DNA of 64,000 nucleotides, from NCBI RefSeq assembly GCF_900465315.1, contig NZ_UBIX01000010.1. One strand, 5' to 3'. This document shows, piece after piece, positions 26,405 to 34,398 of the stretch (positions are counted from its first letter, which is position 1; each line of letters begins with the position of its first letter). Both the position numbers and the translations under genes were made by a program. Below the pieces are notes generated by a model. The model saw nothing but the letters and a program-made list of their open reading frames with translations, searched no databases and was not told the DNA's origin. The stretch is from Asaia bogorensis_B (lineage in GTDB: Bacteria; Pseudomonadota; Alphaproteobacteria; Acetobacterales; Acetobacteraceae).

Positions 26405-27331
26405 TTACTTGGTGAGAGTCGCTTTGGTGATGATGTCGATACCGGTATCGATGTTCTTGGGCGTCTGCTGCCCCATCGCCTTCTGCCAGGCGGCGATTAC
26501 GGCCCAGTAGCCCTGCATTTCAGGGCGGCTCGATGCCGAGGAATCCACCACACCGTCCTTGATAAGCTGGAGCATGTCACTCAGGTTATCGAGCCCGACT
26601 TCCTGAACCTTTCCCACCTTGTCGCTTTCGCGGATGGCCTGGCCGATACCCACGGGGCCGGCCGCATCGCAGGCTACCCAGCCGCCAAGATTGGGGTGGG
26701 CCTGCATAATGGCCGAAGCCTGCTTTTGAGCCGTCTCGATGCTGTCATTGTCGATGCCTGTGGCAACAACCTTGATGTCGGGATATTTGGCAAACACCTT
26801 GAGTTCACAACGGGCGCGCAATGCATGATTGGGAGCAGTTGGGACACCCATCATGATGGCGACCTCGCCCTTGTGATCGATCAGCTTGGCAAGCCGTTCG
26901 GCTGCCAGAGTGCCCTGCTCGCAGAAATCCGCCCCGACTGCCGTGATATCCATGCCTTCGGGAGGAAGGGAGTCGAACACCGTCATCGGGATCTTCTCGT
27001 CAACCGCTTCCTGCATGGTGGAGCGATTGCCCTTCTCATCGAGGAGATCGAGGATCAGGCCATCAGGATGTGTCGCAATGGCCCGTTCGATGATGTCGTT
27101 CTGGGTCGAGACATCGGCCGTCTGCGGTGCACGATATTCCACCGTGATGGTGCGCCCGGTTGCCTTGCTGAGCAGTTGGGCAGCCGATTGGGCACCATTA
27201 TTGGCCTTGTCGAACCAGGGATGCACGGCTTTCGGTATCATGACGAAACGCATCGGCCCGTTCTCCGTGGCCGCATGAGCGGCCAGCGGAGCGAGGAGGA
27301 GGGATGCGGTAGCGAGCAGGACTTTTTTCAT
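26405..27331 (-). CDS. sugar ABC transporter substrate-binding protein, RbsB type
   Basis: Periplasmic binding protein of 308 residues. A signal peptide with Lys-Lys start and cleavage after AAHA (about residue 20) is visible, and the type I periplasmic-binding fold follows (RFVMIPKAVHPWFDKANNGA; ILDLLDEKG; LGGWVACDAAGPVG). It delivers substrate to the RbsA/RbsC-type proteins encoded next. The ligand is not readable from sequence; rhizobial erythritol importers (EryEFG) have the same architecture, which supports but does not prove a C4 polyol. Confidence 0.9.
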   Translation of the reverse strand: MKKVLLATASLLLAPLAAHAATENGPMRFVMIPKAVHPWFDKANNGAQSAAQLLSKATGRTITVEYRAPQTADVSTQNDIIERAIATHPDGLILDLLDEKGNRSTMQEAVDEKIPMTVFDSLPPEGMDITAVGADFCEQGTLAAERLAKLIDHKGEVAIMMGVPTAPNHALRARCELKVFAKYPDIKVVATGIDNDSIETAQKQASAIMQAHPNLGGWVACDAAGPVGIGQAIRESDKVGKVQEVGLDNLSDMLQLIKDGVVDSSASSRPEMQGYWAVIAAWQKAMGQQTPKNIDTGIDIITKATLTK

Positions 27332-27363
27332 GAAATCAGACCTTATGTGGTCGTGTTAATCCA

Positions 27364-27831
27364 TTACTTGATGGCGTTTGGCGAATACTTCTTGTCGAGA
27401 GCGTCGATGCCATCGACATTCTTCTTGGAAGCGCTTGCCGGATCGAATTCTTTCGCCAGGAAGGAATCGACAATCGTCTTGGCCAGTTCGGCCCCGACGA
27501 CGCGCGCGCCCAATGTGATGATGTGGGCATTATTCGATAGGGCGGCGCGCTCGGCCGAATACGAATCATGAGCCTGAGCTGCGCGGATACCGGGGATCTT
27601 GTTGGCCGAAATCGCAACGCCGATACCCGTGCCGCAGCACAGGATGCCGCGCTCATATTCGCCGGAAAGAATGGCGTGACCCACGCGCTCGCTCAGTTCC
27701 GAATAGAGCTCGCTCTTCGCATCGACCGGGCGCGAGAGATCGACCGCATCGACACCCTTGGCCTTGAGATGGGCTACGATCTGCTGGGCCAGACCTTCAC
27801 CGGCGCTGTCGCCACCAACTGCAATTTTCAT
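27364..27831 (-). CDS. eryI: RpiB-family isomerase, EryI-like (D-erythrose-4-phosphate isomerase)
   Basis: 155 residues, RpiB/LacAB fold. The catalytic cysteine is Cys66 in ILCCGTGIGVAISANK, in the same position as in E. coli RpiB, and the phosphate-binding block AHDSYSAERAALSNNAH follows. The ATG at 27831 is the real start; the open frame upstream lies in the DeoR gene. In Brucella and rhizobia a diverged RpiB in the erythritol locus converts the tetrulose phosphate to D-erythrose-4-phosphate. The neighbours here support that role over ordinary ribose-5-phosphate isomerase. The gene symbol is an inference from context. Confidence 0.8.
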   Translation of the reverse strand: MKIAVGGDSAGEGLAQQIVAHLKAKGVDAVDLSRPVDAKSELYSELSERVGHAILSGEYERGILCCGTGIGVAISANKIPGIRAAQAHDSYSAERAALSNNAHIITLGARVVGAELAKTIVDSFLAKEFDPASASKKNVDGIDALDKKYSPNAIK

Positions 27832-27853
27832 GATCGTTTTCCTTGATCGTGTT

Positions 27854-28681
27854 TTAGGGGGATGGAGAATGCGAGGTGGGCGCTGCGTCATCCAGATGGG
27901 CGACATGCAGGTTGATGCCAGCATCAAGCATTCGGTTCTTCTGGCTTTCGGACACACCTGAATCGGTGATCACGACATCAAAGTCAGAAAGGCTGGCCAG
28001 ACGGTTCAATGCGGTAACATCGAATTTCTGGCTGTCGATCATCAGGATGCGACGATCGACAATTTCCATGAGGGCCATCTTGCACTTGACAATCTCCTGC
28101 TCCTGATGGAACGCGCCGAGATCGCGCACGGCAGAGACGGACATGAAAAGCGTATTGGCCCTGAGTGATTTGGTTCCCTGTTCGCACAGGATGCCGAGGA
28201 AGGCATCGAAGCGGGGGTGATATTTGCCACCCAGCGATATCAGGCTGATATCGCGTGCGCCTGCAATCTGCGTTGCAATTCCCATGCTGTTTGTCAGCAC
28301 AGTGAGCGGCATGCCTGAAGGCAGGTTTTCAGACAGGATGCGCGAAGTGGTGGAATCATCGAGTGCGATGATATCGCCAGCCTTGATAAATCCTGCTGCG
28401 AGGCGCGCGATGGCCTGTTTCTCACGCGAGGCACGGCGCATGCGATGGACAACGCTCGTTTCCATCACACCGCTGGCCAGCATGGTCACACCGCCATGCA
28501 CCTTGCGCACCAGCCCCTGCTCGGACAGGGCATGAAGGTCGCGATGGATGGTCATGCGGCTGGTCGAGAAACGATCCACCAGTTCCTCGATCTGCGCGCC
28601 ACCGTTTTCGAGCACGTAATCCAGAATCTCGCGTCGCCTGGCCGAGACGGCCTTGCTCTCAACCCCGGTCGCGCCGCTCAT
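27854..28681 (-). CDS. DeoR/GlpR family transcriptional regulator
   Basis: 275 residues. The N-terminal DeoR HTH runs over about residues 15-70 (RRREILDYVLENGGAQIEELV, then SRMTIHRDLHALSEQGLVRKVHGGV), and the C-terminal sugar-phosphate sensor contains the usual DDSTTSR and LISLGGKYHPR blocks. Its start overlaps the stop of the TIM-like gene (ATGA) and it precedes the eryI-like gene by 22 bases, so it is inside the operon. It probably senses a tetrose or triose phosphate. It is related to, but clearly different from, the second DeoR regulator at 34399. Confidence 0.92.
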   Translation of the reverse strand: MSGATGVESKAVSARRREILDYVLENGGAQIEELVDRFSTSRMTIHRDLHALSEQGLVRKVHGGVTMLASGVMETSVVHRMRRASREKQAIARLAAGFIKAGDIIALDDSTTSRILSENLPSGMPLTVLTNSMGIATQIAGARDISLISLGGKYHPRFDAFLGILCEQGTKSLRANTLFMSVSAVRDLGAFHQEQEIVKCKMALMEIVDRRILMIDSQKFDVTALNRLASLSDFDVVITDSGVSESQKNRMLDAGINLHVAHLDDAAPTSHSPSP

Positions 28682-29442
28682 GACGCAACAGACCTGATGA
28701 TGGCCTCAAGCCCGGAGGGATCCCAGGCCGAGCGACCGATAAAGACACCATCCACATCGCTTAGTGCCGTGTAGCGGGCGGCGTTATCGAGCGAGACACT
28801 CCCACCGTAGAGAAGGGGCACACGTCGCGCCTGCTCTTCTCCCACGAGTTCGACCAGCACCTGGCGCAGGCGCTTATGGGCGATATCGACGAAATCCGGC
28901 TCGGCCGCCCTGCCCTTCGCGCCGATTGCCCAGACCGGCTCATAGGCAAGAAGCACGGTTGCGATTTCATTCGATGTCAGGCCGTGAAGCGCCATCTTGG
29001 TCTGACGTGCCAAAGTCTCATGCGTCACGTTGAACTCATATTCCTCGGCGCTGTCGCCGATGCAGATGAGCGGCCGCAGGCCGTGACGGATGGCGGCGCG
29101 GACCTTCAGGTTGACCGTGATGTCGGTCTCACCGAAATGCTCCCGTCGTTCGGAATGTCCAAGCTCAATCAGGTCTGCCCCACACTCGCGCACCATGCGA
29201 GGGGAGATTTCACCCGTCCAGGCGCCCTCCTCTTCCCAGTGCATGTTCTGCGCACCGACATGCCAGGCCGTGTTTTCGAGACGGGCAGCGACAGTTTCGA
29301 GTGAGGTGAACGGGGGAATGACGAAGGGGGTGATCGTGTCAGGCACCGCCATGTCGGCAATGCGGGCGGCCGCGTCGCGGGCAGCCCCTGGCCCCTTGTT
29401 CATCTTCCAGCTTGTTCCGACCCAGAGCGACTTTTGGGGCAT
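28678..29442 (-). CDS. eryH: triose-phosphate isomerase relative, EryH-like (TpiA2)
   Basis: 254 residues with the TIM-barrel active site: Lys13 (SWKMNK), His96 (LGHSERR) and Glu168 (AYEPVWAIG), and the phosphate loop LYGGSV. The residue that is Asn in ordinary triose-phosphate isomerase, two before the lysine, is Ser11 here (GTSWKMNK). The ATG at 29442 follows a GAGGAAG ribosome-binding site and is preferred over a GTG six codons upstream. In Brucella the diverged TpiA2/EryH isomerises D-3-tetrulose-4-phosphate in erythritol breakdown. Its place in this cluster suggests the same; simple triose-phosphate isomerase activity is the alternative. Confidence 0.82.
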   Translation of the reverse strand: MPQKSLWVGTSWKMNKGPGAARDAAARIADMAVPDTITPFVIPPFTSLETVAARLENTAWHVGAQNMHWEEEGAWTGEISPRMVRECGADLIELGHSERREHFGETDITVNLKVRAAIRHGLRPLICIGDSAEEYEFNVTHETLARQTKMALHGLTSNEIATVLLAYEPVWAIGAKGRAAEPDFVDIAHKRLRQVLVELVGEEQARRVPLLYGGSVSLDNAARYTALSDVDGVFIGRSAWDPSGLEAIIRSVAS

Positions 29443-29541
29443 TGCTTCCTCTTTCTGCACAGCGCGACGGCCGGTTCGTAACGTCTTGATGTTACTCTAT
29501 GGGAGGCTTTAACATTTTTATAGAGAAAATATCACTATGAT

Positions 29542-29561
29542 CGTTCACATTGATATGAACG
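29542..29561. promoter_or_regulatory. inverted repeat upstream of the eryH-like gene
   Basis: CGTTCA (29542-29547) and TGAACG (29556-29561) are separated by 8 bases, inside the 189-base gap between the aldolase-like gene and the eryH-like gene. The gap is much longer and more AT-rich than others in this cluster, so an internal promoter with a regulator site (possibly DeoR) is plausible. Confidence 0.4.
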
Positions 29562-29631
29562 GATTGATCGAAAAGGCAGATTTCGGGAGTATATTGTATT
29601 GTTTCAGCGGTTTGACGATTTATGCCTGATG

Positions 29632-30588
29632 TTATCTTGAAAGCCGTAATTCTGTGATCTCACAATCGTCACGGACACAAAGACGCGGTGTCATCCCTCG
29701 TTCCGCGAGGCCCTGATGGTAGAATTCCACGGCCTGAGCAGGCGTTAGAACACCATCGGTCACGCTTCTCATCATGCCGAGCATCAGTACCGGGTCTTCG
29801 GCGTGCAGGATCTTACGACCAAAAAGTGCGGCCCTCGCCCCCGCCTGCTGCGCCTGTCCAAGTAACTCCAGACAGTCGCGTGTGGTGCCGCTTCCGCCTC
29901 CCATGATGCCAATCACCATACGTGGGTCGAAACGGCACAGGGATGACAGGCTTTCTGTCGTGTTGAACGGAATTTTCAGCAGATGCGGCATTTCATCACG
30001 ACGCATCCCCGCCAGACAGCGTGTGATCATGTCGTTGAGGAAATCGCCGAAATCGTCGGGATCGATATCCGTCTGGTTGGGGTTGAAGACCTCCAGGAAA
30101 TACTCGAAACCCGTTTCGCGGGCTTCCCTGCGAAAGGCCCTGAACTGGTCCAGCACCATGACATCGTGGCTGGCCTCGCCATTGAAGGTCAGCGAATAAA
30201 GGCCGAAATGGCAGAGTGCCTGATCGAGCGTGGCGGTTCTGAAAGGCAGCGATCTCTGGCTTTCATAGGTGCCGGCGCGGATGCGCCAGAGGTCCGAACT
30301 GTCATTGGCGCGCACGGCAAGCTGTATGTCACGCAGCGTTGTGAGGTGCGACGCCAGAAGATCCTCATGGGTGGATACCGACACCAGAACCATGTCCACC
30401 AGGTCATGCGATACGACATTCTGGATGTCCGCCAGAAACTCGGCCTTGGTCATCATCCCCTGACCGGGGCGGCAGAAGGCCGACATGCCTCCGGCCATAT
30501 CCGCGTCACGTGCATCGACCAGAATAAAGTCGTCACGTGTGTCGCACTCGGCCCTCATACGGGCAAGCTTCTGACGGAAACGGTTCAT
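29632..30588 (-). CDS. TIM-barrel aldolase-like protein (DhnA/LsrF-type), function unknown
   Basis: 318 residues, soluble, no signal peptide. The C-terminal half resembles class I DhnA/LsrF-type aldolases: Lys205 in HLLKIPFNTTES matches the Schiff-base lysine strand, GIMGGGSGTT (residues 227-236) matches a glycine-rich phosphate site, and FGRKILHAEDP then a closing block matches the final barrel strand. The N-terminal half is not one I can place. It lies 29 bases after the eryB-like gene, exactly where rhizobial and Brucella loci carry eryC, but it does not look like the xylose isomerase superfamily to which EryC belongs. It might replace EryC, or cleave a phosphorylated ketose; both are guesses. 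Confidence 0.65.
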   Translation of the reverse strand: MNRFRQKLARMRAECDTRDDFILVDARDADMAGGMSAFCRPGQGMMTKAEFLADIQNVVSHDLVDMVLVSVSTHEDLLASHLTTLRDIQLAVRANDSSDLWRIRAGTYESQRSLPFRTATLDQALCHFGLYSLTFNGEASHDVMVLDQFRAFRREARETGFEYFLEVFNPNQTDIDPDDFGDFLNDMITRCLAGMRRDEMPHLLKIPFNTTESLSSLCRFDPRMVIGIMGGGSGTTRDCLELLGQAQQAGARAALFGRKILHAEDPVLMLGMMRSVTDGVLTPAQAVEFYHQGLAERGMTPRLCVRDDCEITELRLSR

Positions 30589-30617
30589 GAGCGTCCTTTC
30601 GTGCCGCGCATCCTCCC

Positions 30618-32309
30618 TCAGGCGGCCTGTGCAGCGGTGCGGTTGTCGGTCACTCCGTGCTGTTCGCGCGCGATGTGCCAGCAGGTTTCAGCCTGGGTGG
30701 TGCGTTCAGCTCCCGACCAGCCAAGCGGGGTGGCGATGAGCGCACAAATCTCGTCGATGACAGCACGATCGAGCGTGCCGCGTAGGGCAATTGGCGTGCG
30801 TCGGTAAATGATATCGTTGACGCTGCGCACGAGTTCTTCGTTTGCCACATAGAGAATCTCGTTGCGTGTGTATTCTGGAAGGCTCGCGAGCGGCGCATCG
30901 GGCGTTCGCGCACAATATTCCGCAACCCGTTCGGCTATGGTGCCGTAGCGCTCGAACAGCAGTGCTGCGCGGGCCTCGGTCAGGCCATGTCTGCTCGCAA
31001 GCTGACGCAGATAGGCAGTTTTCTTGCGCGAGGACGGATAATTCCTCCCCCCTCCGATCGGGCGCTGACGTGAAGAGCACACTCTCTTTTTGTGCAGCAT
31101 GCGGAGCGTCTTGTCGGCCACTTCTTCCGCCAATCCACGGAATGTGGTCCATTTTCCGCCAACCAGCGACAGAACAGGGGTGATGCCCGCGTAATCCGTG
31201 TGGATGATGTGATCGCGGCTGATTGCACCGGGGTCATCAGCATTACTGGCGGGGAGCGGTCTGACCCCGCAATAGCGATAGATCACATCGCTCTCACCGA
31301 TGGTGAATCCGGGGAATAGTTCGGACAGCATGCGCAGCATGTAGGTTTGCTCGTCCTGCGAGCACTGCGCCGTATCGGGATCTTTCACAGGGATGTCAGT
31401 CGATCCGACCAGAACGTGCCCGAGGAAGGGATAAGCTAGGCAGATACGCCCGTCGGCCGTGCCGAAATAGACCATCTGCCCGTTGAGCTCGCGCAGCAGG
31501 CCCTCGTGACGGATGACGAGGTGGGATCCCTTGGTGCCACCGATATAGCGCGTCGTCAGCCCCAGCGCGGCATTGACGCTGTCGATCCACGCGCCGCCCG
31601 CATTTACGATGAGGTCGGTTCGTACCTGCTCCTTGCTGCCGGTCAGGCGGTCACGCAAGGTCAGGGTGCCCTCACTGAATGCCTCAACCTCGCTATAGGT
31701 CTTGATGGCACAGCCGAGATTCAGTTTGAGCGCGTCTTCCACACATTCAAACCCGAGCCGCTCAGGCTGGGAAATGGCAGCATCGTAATAGCGCCCAGTC
31801 GCGATGACCTTGCGGGTCATATGCGGCCAGTTCTGCCGGACTTTCCTGCCAAGCGTGAGCGAATGGCGGGGCATCACCCTGGCGCGTCGACCAAGGAAAT
31901 CGTAGATCTGCATACCGATCTCGGTAATCAGGACCCCGCGATCCGCAAGCTTGCTCTTGAGGTGGAAGAACCGCTTGATTGAAGGGACAATGCCGCCGAA
32001 CCATGAGTGGATTGGGATCACGGTTGGCAGGGCGGTTACCAGATGCGGGGCGTTGCGAAGCAGCAGGTTTCTCTCGAGCGTCGACTGCGCCACGAGACGA
32101 AATTCCCCTGTCTCGAGATATTTGATGCCACCATGAATGAGGCGCGAAGGAGCCGCAGAGGCTCCCGCACAGATATCCTCGCGTTCGATGAGCAGGACAT
32201 TAACGCCCTGCAGGGCCAGTTCACGAAAGAGGCCGACCCCATTGATGCCAGCACCGATGATCGTCACATCGAAATGGGCTGAGTCGAGATGTTCGGCAGA
32301 ATGGGTCAT
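30618..32309 (-). CDS. eryB: FAD-dependent glycerol-3-phosphate dehydrogenase family, EryB-like
   Basis: 563 residues, longer than E. coli GlpD (about 500). The FAD-binding GAGINGVG is at residues 19-26, and the DAO-family blocks SRLIHGGIKYLETGEFRLV and SLVGGKWTTFRGLAEE are clear. EryB in erythritol loci is a GlpD relative that oxidises L-erythritol-4-phosphate to L-3-tetrulose-4-phosphate, handing electrons to the respiratory chain. The adjacent FGGY kinase (73 bases upstream) fits this. Plain glycerol-3-phosphate oxidation is the alternative, and it would then pair with a glycerol kinase. The C-terminal tail is Ala-rich and ends TAAQAA. Confidence 0.83.
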   Translation of the reverse strand: MTHSAEHLDSAHFDVTIIGAGINGVGLFRELALQGVNVLLIEREDICAGASAAPSRLIHGGIKYLETGEFRLVAQSTLERNLLLRNAPHLVTALPTVIPIHSWFGGIVPSIKRFFHLKSKLADRGVLITEIGMQIYDFLGRRARVMPRHSLTLGRKVRQNWPHMTRKVIATGRYYDAAISQPERLGFECVEDALKLNLGCAIKTYSEVEAFSEGTLTLRDRLTGSKEQVRTDLIVNAGGAWIDSVNAALGLTTRYIGGTKGSHLVIRHEGLLRELNGQMVYFGTADGRICLAYPFLGHVLVGSTDIPVKDPDTAQCSQDEQTYMLRMLSELFPGFTIGESDVIYRYCGVRPLPASNADDPGAISRDHIIHTDYAGITPVLSLVGGKWTTFRGLAEEVADKTLRMLHKKRVCSSRQRPIGGGRNYPSSRKKTAYLRQLASRHGLTEARAALLFERYGTIAERVAEYCARTPDAPLASLPEYTRNEILYVANEELVRSVNDIIYRRTPIALRGTLDRAVIDEICALIATPLGWSGAERTTQAETCWHIAREQHGVTDNRTAAQAA

Positions 32310-32382
32310 GGGGTGTTCGGGTCCAGTGTTGTCTTGAGCATTTTTATGATTGAGCGAAAGCGGGCTTTCGTGATCGGGCGTT

Positions 32383-34104
32383 TCAGTGTTGCAAAGGCAT
32401 CGAACCGATCGGTACGGCAGGCGCTTGAGTCGCGGCGATTGCCGCGGTCATCGTCTGTGTGATGGTCGGCGCTATTGCTTCCCCCGAGGGCGGAGGCGAA
32501 ACCTGTCCGCTCCCGGGCATTGCTAGTGAGGACGTGGCTGCAGCGGCCAGATTTTGAGGCAGCTTTTCGTGCTGGGGCTCCGCCTTCGGGTAATCATCAC
32601 CCTGATCGCTGTGCAGGGATGGCCAGAAGGGCTCGAGCACGCGGGCTATGGCCAGATAGCGGCCATAAACGGCGTCATAGTATCGCGCGAGCGCGGCGTC
32701 GGGCTCGAACTGACGCGCCTGCATATGCAGCGCGTCCACGGCTTCTTCCAGTGAAGGAGCGAGACCACAGGCGACAGCAGCTGTCAGGGCTGCGCCCAGG
32801 GCGCCGGCCTCTCTCACGGGAGACGTCATGACAGGGCGGCCGAGGATATCGGCAAAGAGCTGGCCAATTTCGGGGCGGCGGCTGCCTCCTCCCGAAATGC
32901 CGATCTGACGCACCCCGCCCGTTTGCAGCAGATCCTCCACGTGGTGACGGTGGTTGAATATCGTACCTTCGATCATCGCGCGGAAGAGATCGGCCCTGTC
33001 GTGCCAGGACTGGACGCCGAGGAAAGAGGCGGTGGCGGGCGTCTCGAAGGGGGAGCCAAACAGGTAGGGATGGTAGAGCGGTATCTGACGCTCGGTGCGG
33101 CCCGTCGCAAATTTGGCGATGGTTGCTTCAATGAGCCTCGCAGCAGCCTCGGGGTCGTCAGGTGCCACGTAACGTGCCATCCACTCCAGATTACTGGCCG
33201 ACGCAGGCGAGATCGCCATGCAGTTCCACAAGCCCTTGCGGTAGCCAGCGCGGCAGGCCCACTCGGTCCCGATCACCGGGCGGTCACGCAGAACCTCGTT
33301 GATGGAGAACGTTCCGGCTGTGACGGTCATGTCACCGGGGCGAACCTGACCCAGCCCGACAGCGGCCGCGATCACATCATGCAGGCCAGCGGAAACGGGC
33401 GTGCCCTCAGCAAGGCCTGTCAGGGCCGCCGCCTCGGCGCTTACCGTGCCTGCAAGGGCGCATGAATCAAGCATGGGTGGCAGGGCGGCGGATATTTCCG
33501 ACAGACCGAGCGCAGAGAGGATATCAGGGCTATAGGTCTGGCTGTGCAGGTCTGTGAAGGCAGTGCTGGCCTCTGTGAGATCGGTGGCGATCTCTCCGGT
33601 CAGGCAGTAACGCAGCCAGTCCTTTGCAAAAAACACCGTTCCAATCGAAGCAAAACGCTCGGGTTCGTGCCGCTTGATCCAGGCAAGCAATGTGGTGGCG
33701 GAGTACGGATAGGGGCGCTGCCCGGCCACCGGCATCAGGCGATCGAGCAGCCCTTCGCGCTTCCACCCGTCATGAATACCGTAGGCGCGGCTATCAAGCG
33801 ACATGATGCCGTGACCGAGCGGCTGCCTGTCGCGGTCGAGCAGGAAGAGTCCGTCACCATGCGCCGTGACCCCTACGCCAGCGATATCGGTGCCCGTCAG
33901 CCCGGTATCGGCCAAAGCATCGCGTACGGTGGAAGCGACGATGCGCCAGGTTGCAGGCATATCGCGCTCGACATGGCGCGGCGTATCGGTGATCTGGGCA
34001 ACGCGCGCCTGCCCGAGACCGACGATCCTGCCATCTGTTGCGAAAATCACAGATTTGGCGCTCGACGAACCGCAATCGATCCCAATCAGATATCCTGTGC
34101 TCAT
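32383..34104 (-). CDS. eryA: FGGY-family carbohydrate kinase, EryA-like
   Basis: 573 residues. The ATPase fold opens with LIGIDCGSSSAKSVIFATDG (phosphate-1 loop) and includes the FGGY blocks GLHDVIAAAVGLGQ and QIGISGGGSRRPEIGQLFADILG near residue 420. The ATG at 34104 is preferred over an upstream start at 34182. It heads the cluster and is followed by the eryB-like gene, as in erythritol loci, so it is predicted to make L-erythritol-4-phosphate. After about residue 505 there is an unusual tail of some 68 residues rich in Ala, Pro, Thr and Gln, which FGGY kinases do not normally have. Xylulokinase- or other polyol-kinase activity cannot be excluded. Confidence 0.82.
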   Translation of the reverse strand: MSTGYLIGIDCGSSSAKSVIFATDGRIVGLGQARVAQITDTPRHVERDMPATWRIVASTVRDALADTGLTGTDIAGVGVTAHGDGLFLLDRDRQPLGHGIMSLDSRAYGIHDGWKREGLLDRLMPVAGQRPYPYSATTLLAWIKRHEPERFASIGTVFFAKDWLRYCLTGEIATDLTEASTAFTDLHSQTYSPDILSALGLSEISAALPPMLDSCALAGTVSAEAAALTGLAEGTPVSAGLHDVIAAAVGLGQVRPGDMTVTAGTFSINEVLRDRPVIGTEWACRAGYRKGLWNCMAISPASASNLEWMARYVAPDDPEAAARLIEATIAKFATGRTERQIPLYHPYLFGSPFETPATASFLGVQSWHDRADLFRAMIEGTIFNHRHHVEDLLQTGGVRQIGISGGGSRRPEIGQLFADILGRPVMTSPVREAGALGAALTAAVACGLAPSLEEAVDALHMQARQFEPDAALARYYDAVYGRYLAIARVLEPFWPSLHSDQGDDYPKAEPQHEKLPQNLAAAATSSLAMPGSGQVSPPPSGEAIAPTITQTMTAAIAATQAPAVPIGSMPLQH

Positions 34105-34398
34105 GACCGGACTCCGTTCTGACAAGAGGGGTGGTGATCTGGCTGTAAGACTTAAACCGTCCATAAATGTTCCGATAATCACAATGAAGTGCGATATATG
34201 ATACGATTTGAGTCATCGAGCGGCCGATCAACGCATGTTGAGCGTGATGACAAGTTGTTGCCCTGGTTGGAAAAGCCATGCGCAAGGGCACGACCCTCTC
34301 TTGCTGGCATGAGATATTTGTGATATTTTTGTTATCTATCGATTGGTCTGCTTGGTCCATCGGAGCAAAGCAAAATCTGTCAAAGGCAGTTCTTCAAG
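34105..34398. promoter_or_regulatory. divergent promoter region of the polyol cluster
   Basis: This 294-base AT-rich gap separates the eryA-like gene (minus) from the second DeoR gene (plus). It should carry the main cluster promoter and the regulator's own promoter. I see no perfect palindrome; several imperfect ATG/CAT-type dyads are present but none stands out. Confidence 0.5.

Noticed and set aside
22087..34104. Reading the cluster as an ordinary glycerol locus (glpK, glpD, tpiA, dhaKL)
   Set aside because: Possible, but the RpiB relative, the Ser-for-Asn change in the TIM relative and the ribose-type importer fit a C4 polyol better. It remains the main alternative.
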